Source of the DNA: Deltaproteobacteria bacterium
GTDB taxonomy: Bacteria > Desulfobacterota > Desulfomonilia > UBA1062
Direction of reading: 5' to 3'
Length of the DNA: 6,715 bases
NCBI GenBank assembly: GCA_003643935.1
Contig: QMLJ01000063.1
Coordinates: 1 to 6,715 of the forward strand
The first letter of the stretch is position 1; every line of letters starts with the position of its first letter. Positions 1 to 5,920 of this stretch are shown in pieces. The position numbers and the translations under genes are program-made. Under the pieces are notes generated by a model. That model was not told where the DNA came from, searched no databases, and was given only the letters and a program-made list of their open reading frames with translations.

Positions 1-63
1 AAGAGAGTTTCTCCTTGTACAGCCGAGCACTTCTTCCTATTAATGTCCTTTAAATAAAAAGTA

Positions 64-82
64 AGGGATATGTACATACCCT
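64..82. repeat. Imperfect inverted repeat upstream of the biotin carboxylase gene
   Basis: Arms AGGG-a-TATGT and ACATA-CCCT face each other around a perfect 10-nt palindrome (TATGTACATA, 69-78), with one unpaired A at 68. With no loop, it fits a dimeric protein-binding site better than an RNA hairpin. It lies about 125 nt before the biotin carboxylase start, so a regulatory link is only a guess. It could also act on an unseen gene to the left, or be chance. Confidence 0.35.
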
Positions 83-111
83 GATTAGTTGTATCGGGAT
101 GTCTTTAAAAA

Positions 112-123
112 AAGATTAATCTT
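112..123. repeat. Perfect 12-nt palindrome AAGATTAATCTT
   Basis: This is a perfect AT-rich palindrome in the non-coding stretch before the biotin carboxylase gene, about 50 nt upstream of the candidate promoter. It is followed by a short tandem repeat, TATAGG at 132-137 and again at 139-144. It may be a regulator-binding site, but palindromes of this size also arise by chance in AT-rich DNA. Confidence 0.3.
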
Positions 124-171
124 ATAAAGTATATAGGTTATAGGAATATTTCTGCTAAAAGTAACGGGCAC

Positions 172-199
172 TTGACTTGAAGTATAATACCGTCATACT
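172..199 (+). promoter_or_regulatory. Candidate promoter of the biotin carboxylase gene
   Basis: TTGACT (172-177) matches a sigma-70 -35 box at 5 of 6 positions. CATACT (194-199), 16 bp further on, matches the -10 box at 4 of 6. This pair would start transcription at or very near the ATG at 209. A better -10 match, TATAAT (183-188), sits inside the spacer; it is too close to TTGACT to pair with it and has no clear -35 of its own. It would give a leader of about 13 nt. Either reading gives an extremely short leader. Confidence 0.45.
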
Positions 200-208
200 A
201 GTAGCATT

Positions 209-1543
209 ATGAAAAGGATCTTGATTGCCGATAGGGGCGAGGTTGCCCTGAGGGTGATCAGAACAGTAAAGGAACTTGGGATTGAAGCCATAGCTGTATA
301 TTCAGAGGCAGACTCTGATATGCGCTACCTGAGGTATGCTGACGAAAAGGTACAGATAGGGCCGACCCATCCTTCAAAGAGTTACCTTAATATGGAGGCA
401 ATCATGAGCGTTGCCCTTACTTGGAAGGCAAATGCCATACATCCGGGATATGGTTTCCTGGCCGAAAATCCCATGTTTGCCTCTTGGTGCGAGGAAAACG
501 GCATTGTATTCATAGGCCCATCCAGCGTGATACTTCGCATTATTGCTAACAAGGCGAGGGCAAAGGACCTTGCTTTATCCATTGGGATACCCGCGATACC
601 CGGTTCTTTTGGAGAGGTGGACAATATTGAAGATGCCCTTGCAATGGCAAGGGATATAGGCATGCCAGTTATGCTAAAGTCCCTTTATGGCGGTGGAGGC
701 AGGGGCATGAGGGTGGCTCGTGACGAGGATCAGCTGCGCAAACTCTTTACCAGGGTGCAATCCGAGGCCCTGGCTGCCTTTGGGAAGTCAGGTGTGTACA
801 TTGAGCACTACATAAATTCCCCGAGACATCTAGAGGTCCAGGTCATGGCCGATGAGTTCGGTACCATTCAGATCTTGGGCGACAGGGAGTGTTCCATACA
901 GAGGAGACATCAGAAGATAATAGAGGAAGCACCTATTCCGAATATAGAGGAAGATACAAGAAAGAGGCTTTGGCTATGGGCAAGGCAGATCATGGAAGCC
1001 ATAGAGTTCAGGGGCCTGGGCACGGTTGAATTTCTCATGGACCAGGATGGTAACATCTATTTCATGGAGATCAATGGTAGGCTGCAGGTGGAGCACCCGG
1101 TAACAGAGATGATAACAGGCATGGATGTGGTGAGGCAACAGATATTAATAGCAGCTGGTGCGCATATTGATGGGGGAAAGCCAACCATAAAGGGCCATGC
1201 AATTGAATGCAGGATTAACGCAGAGGATCCGTCGAGAAATTTCATGCCTACCACGGGTATAATAAGGCATGTTTACCTGCCCGGGGGGCCAGGTGTGAGG
1301 GTGGATACGCACATATTCCCTGGTTGCGAGATTACATCTTACTATGATCCTCTACTTGTAAAACTTATTGCTTACAATACCACAAGGAAAGGCGCCATAA
1401 AGCGTATGCTTAGAATGCTAGACGAAACCTTTATCCAAGGCGTTACCACGAACAAAGATTTCCTGCACCAGTTGCTACTTAATCCTAAGTTTTATAATGG
1501 TAACGGAGATACGTCCTTGGTGAACACTATACTCAAGCAATAA
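209..1543 (+). CDS. Biotin carboxylase subunit (AccC/PycA type)
   Basis: This is the ATP-grasp subunit that carboxylates biotin on a carrier protein using ATP and bicarbonate, supplying acetyl-CoA, propionyl-CoA or pyruvate carboxylase. Its 444 residues are close to E. coli AccC (449). The N-terminal domain opens IADRGEVALR; HPGYGF is at 78-83. The glycine-rich ATP loop is GGGGRGM (161-167) after Lys157. RRHQK is at 232-236 and the catalytic signature EINGRLQVEHPVTE spans 287-300, followed by ECRINAEDP (333-341). Lys115, Lys157, His207, His234, Glu274, Glu287, Asn289, Arg291, Glu295 and Arg335 align with known AccC active-site residues. The loop spelling KSLYGGGG resembles pyruvate carboxylases more than AccC. 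Departures include IADRGE for IANRGE, ANK for GDK, and Gly290 where Thr, Pro or Ala is usual. No biotin carrier or carboxyltransferase gene is nearby, so the acceptor substrate is unknown. ATG 209 matches the family start but has no Shine-Dalgarno sequence. Confidence 0.93.
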   Translation: MKRILIADRGEVALRVIRTVKELGIEAIAVYSEADSDMRYLRYADEKVQIGPTHPSKSYLNMEAIMSVALTWKANAIHPGYGFLAENPMFASWCEENGIVFIGPSSVILRIIANKARAKDLALSIGIPAIPGSFGEVDNIEDALAMARDIGMPVMLKSLYGGGGRGMRVARDEDQLRKLFTRVQSEALAAFGKSGVYIEHYINSPRHLEVQVMADEFGTIQILGDRECSIQRRHQKIIEEAPIPNIEEDTRKRLWLWARQIMEAIEFRGLGTVEFLMDQDGNIYFMEINGRLQVEHPVTEMITGMDVVRQQILIAAGAHIDGGKPTIKGHAIECRINAEDPSRNFMPTTGIIRHVYLPGGPGVRVDTHIFPGCEITSYYDPLLVKLIAYNTTRKGAIKRMLRMLDETFIQGVTTNKDFLHQLLLNPKFYNGNGDTSLVNTILKQ

Positions 1544-1570
1544 GCTTTAAACAGTCGCGGATTCTAGTAC

Positions 1571-2737
1571 ATGGCTCATAGAAGACTCTTTGTTGTGTCA
1601 TTGATAGGCTTTGTAGTTTTGCTTGGCGTGGGTATAGTAGTCCCCATTCTGCCTCTCTATGCCCAGGATCTGGGGGCAAACGCATTCCAGATAGGGATGA
1701 TATTCGCTAGTTTTTCATTAAGCAAGACCATATTTACGCCAATCATAGGGGGCCTATCCGACGTTACAGGCAGGAAGAAACTCATAATACTTGGCCTGGG
1801 AGCATACACAGTGGTGGCACTGATGTATGTGCTTGCAATAGGTCCTTTAACACTTATAGCCGTGCGGTCCATACACGGGGTTGCATCTGCGTTCATACTG
1901 CCGGTTGCCATGTCCTATGCAGGCCTTATTGCAAAGCAAGGCGAGGAAGGCCTGTTCATGGGCACGTTTAACATGGCCCTCTTTCTTGGAATGGGCACAG
2001 GACCTTTCATAGGCGGTGTTCTAACCAGGTTTTTTGGCATGGATACCGCGTTTTTTGCGCTATCTCTTCTATCTCTTCTAGCCCTTGTTATTACGTGGGG
2101 CATGCTACCAGGGTCGATACGAGCCACCTCAATGCATGAAACTCGCAGACCGCAATCGCTGGGCATTGTATTTAAATCCCGTATGATGAAAGGTCTACTT
2201 GTATCCAGGTTGATAAACTCCATAGGCAGGGGGGGCTTGCTTGCATTTCTACCCTTGCTTGCCACTGCAAGGGGTATAGACAAGGCCGAGGTAGGCATGC
2301 TGATATCTTTTACTTTATTTATAACAGGTATCCTTCAGAGGCCATTTGGCAGGATGGTGGACAATAGTAATGCTATAGGTATGGTAGTTGCTGGGTCTAT
2401 TGTGGGCGCACTTAGCTTTGGGGGGCTGCCTTTTGGCAGGGGATTCTTGTCTTTTTTATCCATTGCGTCCCTGATGGGCCTTGGCGGGGCGATCTCCATA
2501 CCGGCTATATCGGTGATGGCGGTTGAAGAGGGCAGGACCCTGGGCATGGGTAAGACCATGGGCTTACTTGATACGGCAAGGAGCCTTGGCATGATAGTGG
2601 GGCCTGTTATATCTGGCGGAGTGATGGCAATGATGGGCATTGACAGCGTATTCTATACGGGTGGTATTCTCATCATGGCAGGCGTCGTGGTGTTTCTGCT
2701 CTATGCTAGGCAAACGCCTTGGCTATCTCGTCCCTAG
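1571..2737 (+). CDS. Major facilitator superfamily exporter, 12 membrane helices
   Basis: This inner-membrane secondary transporter resembles drug:proton antiporters of the DHA1 (TetA/MdtG-like) group; the substrate cannot be read from the sequence. Its 388 residues form about twelve hydrophobic segments, with a polar central loop near 183-207. Motif A is clear between helices 2 and 3: GGLSDVTGRKK (60-70), with Asp64 and Arg68. Helix 4 carries a motif B-like RSIHGVASA (99-107) with Arg99. Helix 5 has the antiporter motif C, GTGPFIGG (142-149), and the second half repeats it as GPVISGG (344-350). GRMVDNSN (260-267) is a degenerate second motif A. An in-frame TAG at 1565-1567 fixes the start at ATG 1571. 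There is no Shine-Dalgarno sequence in the 27 nt after the biotin carboxylase stop, so co-transcription is likely but functional linkage is unproven. The last 32 nt overlap the convergent gene on the other strand. Confidence 0.9.
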   Translation: MAHRRLFVVSLIGFVVLLGVGIVVPILPLYAQDLGANAFQIGMIFASFSLSKTIFTPIIGGLSDVTGRKKLIILGLGAYTVVALMYVLAIGPLTLIAVRSIHGVASAFILPVAMSYAGLIAKQGEEGLFMGTFNMALFLGMGTGPFIGGVLTRFFGMDTAFFALSLLSLLALVITWGMLPGSIRATSMHETRRPQSLGIVFKSRMMKGLLVSRLINSIGRGGLLAFLPLLATARGIDKAEVGMLISFTLFITGILQRPFGRMVDNSNAIGMVVAGSIVGALSFGGLPFGRGFLSFLSIASLMGLGGAISIPAISVMAVEEGRTLGMGKTMGLLDTARSLGMIVGPVISGGVMAMMGIDSVFYTGGILIMAGVVVFLLYARQTPWLSRP

Positions 2738-3722
2738 GGAATTCCGGCAAATCCTGGATCTTGCCGTCCCTGTGTAGTATACACCTTTTATCTTCTCTTA
2801 TATGACCTATTATACTTCCAGTTATCGATGCGGCTTGCCATGCATCCAGGATGGTTCTTGCACTTTCCTTGCTGCAGCAGACAATAAGTGCACCAGAAGA
2901 TATTGCCCCCAAGGGATCCATGCTGAAAGGTCCAAGTATGTCATGGGTGTGTTCCATTATGGGTATTTTATCCATATACACCTCCAGCCCATGCCCGCAT
3001 GCCCTTGCTATCTCTAAAAGCCCTGTTGCAATGCCTCCTTCCGTGGGATCGTGCATTGCAGAGACCTCGCCTTTTTCTATGGCTATCCTGGCCTCTTTTA
3101 ATACGCTTATGCCGGGATCCTTGATGAGATTCCTTGCCTCTTCCAGGATAGTACAATCGAGATCCAGTTGTTCTGCCTTTTCCCTTGCCAGTATGGATAG
3201 GGCCTCTATGGGTATGCCCTTGGACAGCAACAGAACATCGCCGGGCCTGGCGCCAGATGTCCTTACAATCCTGCCGTCAGGCGAGTAGCCCACCATGAAG
3301 CCTGCTGCTATGGGCCTGTCTATCCCATGGGTTATCTCGGTATGTCCGCCGAGTATGGTTATTCCATATTCCTTGCAGGTAGATATAATATCGTTGAATA
3401 TAGCTTCCACCATGGAGTACGTGGTCTTTTCTTCAGGTAGTAGTAAGTCTACCAGGATGTAGCGGGGAATACCCCCCATGCATGCAATGTCGTTTGAATT
3501 TACGGCCACCAGATAAGATGCCAGGTCTTTGGTTGCAAATGTTATTGGATCAGTCTTGAGTACAATGGTTTCACCACCCACTTTTATCACGGCAGCGTCT
3601 TCGCCAAGCCCGGGTCCTACGAGGATGTCTGGATCCTCCCTCGGGATCCTCTTTAGAAGTTGATCAAGTAATTTCATCGGGAGCTTGCCAACAGGTAGTG
3701 TATCCTTGTTACTTTCCTTCAT
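2706..3722 (-). CDS. HypE-like AIR synthase (PurM superfamily) protein, function unassigned
   Basis: This cytoplasmic protein belongs to the ATP-using PurM superfamily (PurM, PurL, SelD, ThiL, HypE) and most resembles the HypE-like group. Its 338 residues hold the N-terminal AIR-synthase domain with GEDAA (40-44), KTDP (56-59) and NSNDIACMGG (75-84), then GGHTE (125-129). The C-terminal domain has HDPTEGG (224-230) and SSG (275-277). Acidic Asp42, Asp58 and Asp78 are the kind of residues that hold Mg-ATP in this fold. True HypE ends in a Pro-Arg-Ile-Cys tail whose cysteine carries the carbamoyl/cyano group; this protein ends DEIAKAFA, so a [NiFe]-hydrogenase maturation role is unlikely. It is the third gene of the pterin operon and starts 14 nt inside the end of folE2, with GAGAG (3731-3735) 8 nt before its ATG. 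It could be a kinase for a pterin or other small molecule, or an unrelated co-transcribed enzyme. Confidence 0.85.
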   Translation of the reverse strand: MKESNKDTLPVGKLPMKLLDQLLKRIPREDPDILVGPGLGEDAAVIKVGGETIVLKTDPITFATKDLASYLVAVNSNDIACMGGIPRYILVDLLLPEEKTTYSMVEAIFNDIISTCKEYGITILGGHTEITHGIDRPIAAGFMVGYSPDGRIVRTSGARPGDVLLLSKGIPIEALSILAREKAEQLDLDCTILEEARNLIKDPGISVLKEARIAIEKGEVSAMHDPTEGGIATGLLEIARACGHGLEVYMDKIPIMEHTHDILGPFSMDPLGAISSGALIVCCSKESARTILDAWQAASITGSIIGHIREDKRCILHRDGKIQDLPEFPRDEIAKAFA

Positions 3723-4488
3723 TATGTGTGCTCTCTATATAGGCATACACGTTGTGGTTATGTATGCTTTCAAAGTTTTCGGCCTCAACGCTGTACCACG
3801 AGAACTCTTTTCTCTTGTCGAGTCTTGATGCCACCTCCCTTACTACATCTTCTACGAACATGGGATGGTCATATGCATATTCGGTTACATATTTCTCGTC
3901 AGGCCTCTTGAGTATGGGGTATACAGGGGAAGATGCGCATTCTTCCACAATGGCAATAAGGTCTTCTATCCAGAAGAAACTATTGTACCTTACCACTACA
4001 CTCACAATGCCCCTCTGGTTATGTGCCCCGTTATCGCTTATTTCCTTTGAACACGGGCACAGGGTCTGGACCGGCACTTTCACCCCCACCCTGAAATCCT
4101 TGTTTTCTCCAACCGTACCGATGAGCTTACACCTGTACTCCATAAGGCCTGCTGCCCCGGTGACAGGGGCTTTTTTCTCTATAAAATAAGGAAAGCTTAT
4201 CTCCAGGTGGGCGCTTGAAGCGCCAAGGGATTTCTTTATTTCTTCCAGGATATGCTCGAACTTTTTTATGTGTATCTCTTGCCTGTACTCGTTCAGTACC
4301 TCAATAAACCTGCTCATATGCGTGCCCTTGAACTCGCGGGGCAGGTCTACGTATATGTTCAGGGAAGCCACGGTGTGTTGATCTTTCCTTGCCTTGTCCA
4401 GCACGACTATGGGATACTTGAGTCCCTTTACCCCTACCTTGTTTATATAGAGCGGGTGCTCTGGCGTTTGCCTCTGTACGTCTTTCAT
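3709..4488 (-). CDS. folE2: GTP cyclohydrolase FolE2 (type IB)
   Basis: FolE2 converts GTP to 7,8-dihydroneopterin triphosphate and formate, the first step toward folates and the queuosine precursor preQ0. It is a tunnel-fold enzyme unrelated in sequence to FolE. The 259 residues match the family length (N. gonorrhoeae FolE2 is about 257). The N-terminus has VGVKGLKYP (18-26) and QHTVASLNIYVDLP (37-50), then FKGTHMSRF (53-61). The core signature TLCPCSKEISDNGAHNQRG spans 142-160. Cys144 and His156, then Glu240 and His243 in NFESIHNHN, keep the same spacing as the metal and catalytic residues of the studied enzyme (Cys147, His159, Glu243, His246). The start lies 4 nt after the queD stop, with GAGAGGG (complement of 4497-4503) 8 nt before the ATG, so translation is probably coupled. 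Its product is the substrate of the preceding gene's enzyme. FolE2 is often kept for low-zinc conditions, but no Zur-like site is visible. Confidence 0.96.
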   Translation of the reverse strand: MKDVQRQTPEHPLYINKVGVKGLKYPIVVLDKARKDQHTVASLNIYVDLPREFKGTHMSRFIEVLNEYRQEIHIKKFEHILEEIKKSLGASSAHLEISFPYFIEKKAPVTGAAGLMEYRCKLIGTVGENKDFRVGVKVPVQTLCPCSKEISDNGAHNQRGIVSVVVRYNSFFWIEDLIAIVEECASSPVYPILKRPDEKYVTEYAYDHPMFVEDVVREVASRLDKRKEFSWYSVEAENFESIHNHNVYAYIESTHNEGK

Positions 4489-4492
4489 GTCA

Positions 4493-4861
4493 TTAGCCCT
4501 CTCTGTACAGGGCGCTGCTGTTTTCCGTCTCCCATACCTCCACGCTTAATAGCCTCACTGGTGGTGCTATGGACTTTGCCATAAAGTTGTATATGTACTT
4601 GGCGATATTTTCTGAAGACGGATTTATATCCTTGAACCCCGGCAGGTCGTTGAGATATGTGTGGTCTAATTGATTTGTTACACTTCTCAGGAGCTCTTTC
4701 AGCTCCCGGAAGTCAATGGCTATACCCATATTATTGAGAGATGGTGATGATACCCTCACCTCAACCCTATAGTTATGTCCGTGCAGTCTCTCGCAGTCAC
4801 CTCTGTATCCCCTTAGACTATGCGCTGCGCTGAACCTATCCGAGACCTTTATCTCAAACAT
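4493..4861 (-). CDS. queD: 6-carboxytetrahydropterin synthase / PTPS family, possibly dual PTPS-I/III
   Basis: This enzyme uses 7,8-dihydroneopterin triphosphate, the FolE2 product. QueD (PTPS-I) makes 6-carboxytetrahydropterin for queuosine; PTPS-III makes 6-hydroxymethyldihydropterin for folate. With the start used here the protein is 122 residues, typical for QueD. Zinc ligands are His14 (FSAAH) and His27 and His29 (HGH). The catalytic Cys23 lies four residues before HGH and is followed by Glu24, giving CExxHGH. Asp66-His67 (LDHTYLND) and Glu111 (VEVWETEN) complete the active site. A TTG six codons upstream (4879) is also in frame, but MFEIKVSDRFSAAH fits family N-termini better, and the upstream codons overlap the likely -10 box. 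No Shine-Dalgarno sequence precedes the ATG. It is first in the queD-folE2-hypE-like operon. QueE, QueC and FolK/FolP are not in the window. Confidence 0.93.
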   Translation of the reverse strand: MFEIKVSDRFSAAHSLRGYRGDCERLHGHNYRVEVRVSSPSLNNMGIAIDFRELKELLRSVTNQLDHTYLNDLPGFKDINPSSENIAKYIYNFMAKSIAPPVRLLSVEVWETENSSALYREG

Positions 4862-4870
4862 GGCGTGAAC

Positions 4871-4876
4871 ATAATA
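4871..4876 (-). promoter_or_regulatory. Candidate -10 box of the queD-folE2 operon (leaderless)
   Basis: On the minus strand TATTAT (5 of 6 matches to TATAAT) ends 9 nt before the queD ATG at 4861. Transcription would begin within a few bases of the start codon. A TTGCAG upstream gives only a 14-bp spacer, shorter than normal, so the -35 element is weak. A more distal TACAAT exists on the same strand near 4917, but it would leave a leader of about 45 nt without a ribosome-binding site. Confidence 0.45.
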
Positions 4877-4961
4877 CAAGTTTTTAAGCTCTGCAAGACG
4901 AGAATCTGATATTGTAAGTTCTAAATTTTTGGTATATTCAGTGATTACCTCGCGAAAGGGT

Positions 4962-4967
4962 TAGAAT
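4962..4967 (+). promoter_or_regulatory. Candidate -10 box of the phoH operon (leaderless)
   Basis: TAGAAT (5 of 6 matches to TATAAT) ends 8 nt before the phoH ATG at 4976, which would put the first transcribed base at or next to the start codon. No good -35 lies 16-18 bp upstream. The alternative is TATATT (4933-4938) with TTGTAA (4912-4917) and a short 15-bp spacer, giving a leader of about 30 nt. In that leader GAAAGGG (4954-4960) is 15 nt from the ATG, too far for efficient pairing. Confidence 0.4.
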
Positions 4968-4975
4968 CCATACAT

Positions 4976-5920
4976 ATGCCGGTTGTAAATTTTGAAGACA
5001 TAGACATTTTGAGAAAGCTGGCCGGAGATAGTTGCAAGCACCTAAAGATACTCGAAGAGACCATTGGTATCAGGTGCTCTCTAAAAGGTGACAGCATAGA
5101 GATTCTAGGCGATGACTTTAATGTGGAACTTGCCGAGCATACATTAAAGGGGCTTTATTCCATCATCAAGGAAGGCTTCCCAATATATCCCTCTGACGTA
5201 TGGTATGCAGTGAGGATGCTTGCAAAGGATAGCAGCATAAACCTCAAGGATGTGTTCATGGATACCATATACATATCTTCTTCAAAAAAGGTGATAGCGC
5301 CAAAGAGCTTTCAGCAGAAGGTGTACATAGACAAGATGAGGGCCAACGATATACTTTTTGGGATTGGGCCAGCAGGTACGGGCAAGACCTACCTTGCTAT
5401 GGCCATGGCTGTATCTTACTTGCTCAGGAAAAAGACCTCCAGGATTATACTTACAAGGCCTGCGGTTGAGGCAGGCGAAAGGCTGGGCTTCCTGCCCGGA
5501 GACATGTATGAAAAGGTAAATCCATACCTCCATCCACTCTACGATGCGCTTTACGATATGATGCACTATGACCAGGTGACCCGGATGATTGAAAGAAACA
5601 CCATGGAGGTGATACCCCTTGCATTCATGCGGGGAAGGACACTGAACGATGCATTCGTAATCTTGGACGAGGCACAGAATACCACGTCTGAACAGATGAA
5701 GATGTTTCTAACGCGCCTGGGTTACAATTCCAAGGCAGTGATAACAGGTGATGTCACCCAGGTAGACCTTCCCGGTGACGTCAAGTCTGGGCTTATCGAG
5801 GCAAGCCAGATACTTAAAGGTATAAAGGGGATAGACTTTGTTTATTTCTCAGAGGACGACGTAGTAAGGCACAGGATAGTATCAGAGATAATAAAGGCAT
5901 ATGACAAGGGTGGTGTATGA
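4976..5920 (+). CDS. phoH: PhoH-family NTPase (YbeZ type)
   Basis: This is a cytoplasmic P-loop NTPase of the PhoH/YbeZ family, regarded as an RNA-associated ATPase partner of the rRNase YbeY. The 314 residues are in the normal range. Residues 1-65 form the small KH-like N-terminal region common to YbeZ proteins. The PhoH core follows, with Walker A GPAGTGKT (131-138), TRPAVEAGERLGFLPGD (160-176), Walker B VILDEAQNTT (228-237) and sensor-type ITGDVTQVDLP (256-266). VVRHRIV (296-302) near the end has conserved arginines suited to inter-subunit ATP contact. All key residues are intact. ATG 4976 is the only sensible start, and in-frame stops lie just upstream. It has no usable Shine-Dalgarno sequence. 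Its stop overlaps the ybeY start (ATGA, 5917-5920), so translation is probably coupled. In many relatives a PgpH/HD-domain gene lies between phoH and ybeY; none is here. Confidence 0.95.
   Translation: MPVVNFEDIDILRKLAGDSCKHLKILEETIGIRCSLKGDSIEILGDDFNVELAEHTLKGLYSIIKEGFPIYPSDVWYAVRMLAKDSSINLKDVFMDTIYISSSKKVIAPKSFQQKVYIDKMRANDILFGIGPAGTGKTYLAMAMAVSYLLRKKTSRIILTRPAVEAGERLGFLPGDMYEKVNPYLHPLYDALYDMMHYDQVTRMIERNTMEVIPLAFMRGRTLNDAFVILDEAQNTTSEQMKMFLTRLGYNSKAVITGDVTQVDLPGDVKSGLIEASQILKGIKGIDFVYFSEDDVVRHRIVSEIIKAYDKGGV

Noticed and set aside
1..57. Short open stretches on the + strand at the left edge that could be the tail of an upstream gene.
   Set aside because: All three frames close within 43-57 nt and none gives a recognisable C-terminus, so no choice can be supported.
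172..188. TTGACT paired with TATAAT as one promoter.
   Set aside because: Only 5 nt separate the two hexamers, far below the 16-18 bp needed.
60..208. BirA (biotin repressor) operator upstream of the biotin carboxylase gene.
   Set aside because: No TTGTAAAC-like half-sites with a 14-16 nt spacer are present in the correct inverted arrangement.
1915..2298. 127-codon open frame on the minus strand inside the exporter gene.
   Set aside because: It is antisense to a clear 12-helix MFS protein, has no recognisable motif, and is rich in residues expected from reading hydrophobic codons backwards.
2335..2640. 101-codon open frame on the minus strand inside the exporter gene.
   Set aside because: Low-complexity Pro/Ile/Leu composition and no domain; it is a shadow of the transporter.
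2851..3288. 145-codon open frame on the + strand inside the HypE-like gene.
   Set aside because: The opposite strand carries conserved PurM-family motifs across the whole span; this frame has none.
2706..3722. True hydrogenase maturation protein HypE, or selenophosphate synthetase SelD.
   Set aside because: The C-terminal Pro-Arg-Ile-Cys tail is missing, no hyp genes are nearby, and the N-terminal Cys/Sec catalytic motif of SelD is absent.
3752..4189. 145-codon open frame on the + strand inside folE2.
   Set aside because: It is antisense to the FolE2 catalytic core, with Ser/Thr/Leu-rich composition and no family resemblance.
4862..4879. TTG at 4879 as the start of queD, adding six residues.
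   Set aside because: The downstream ATG at 4861 matches family N-termini, and the extra codons coincide with the likely -10 box TATTAT. The longer form lacks a ribosome-binding site.
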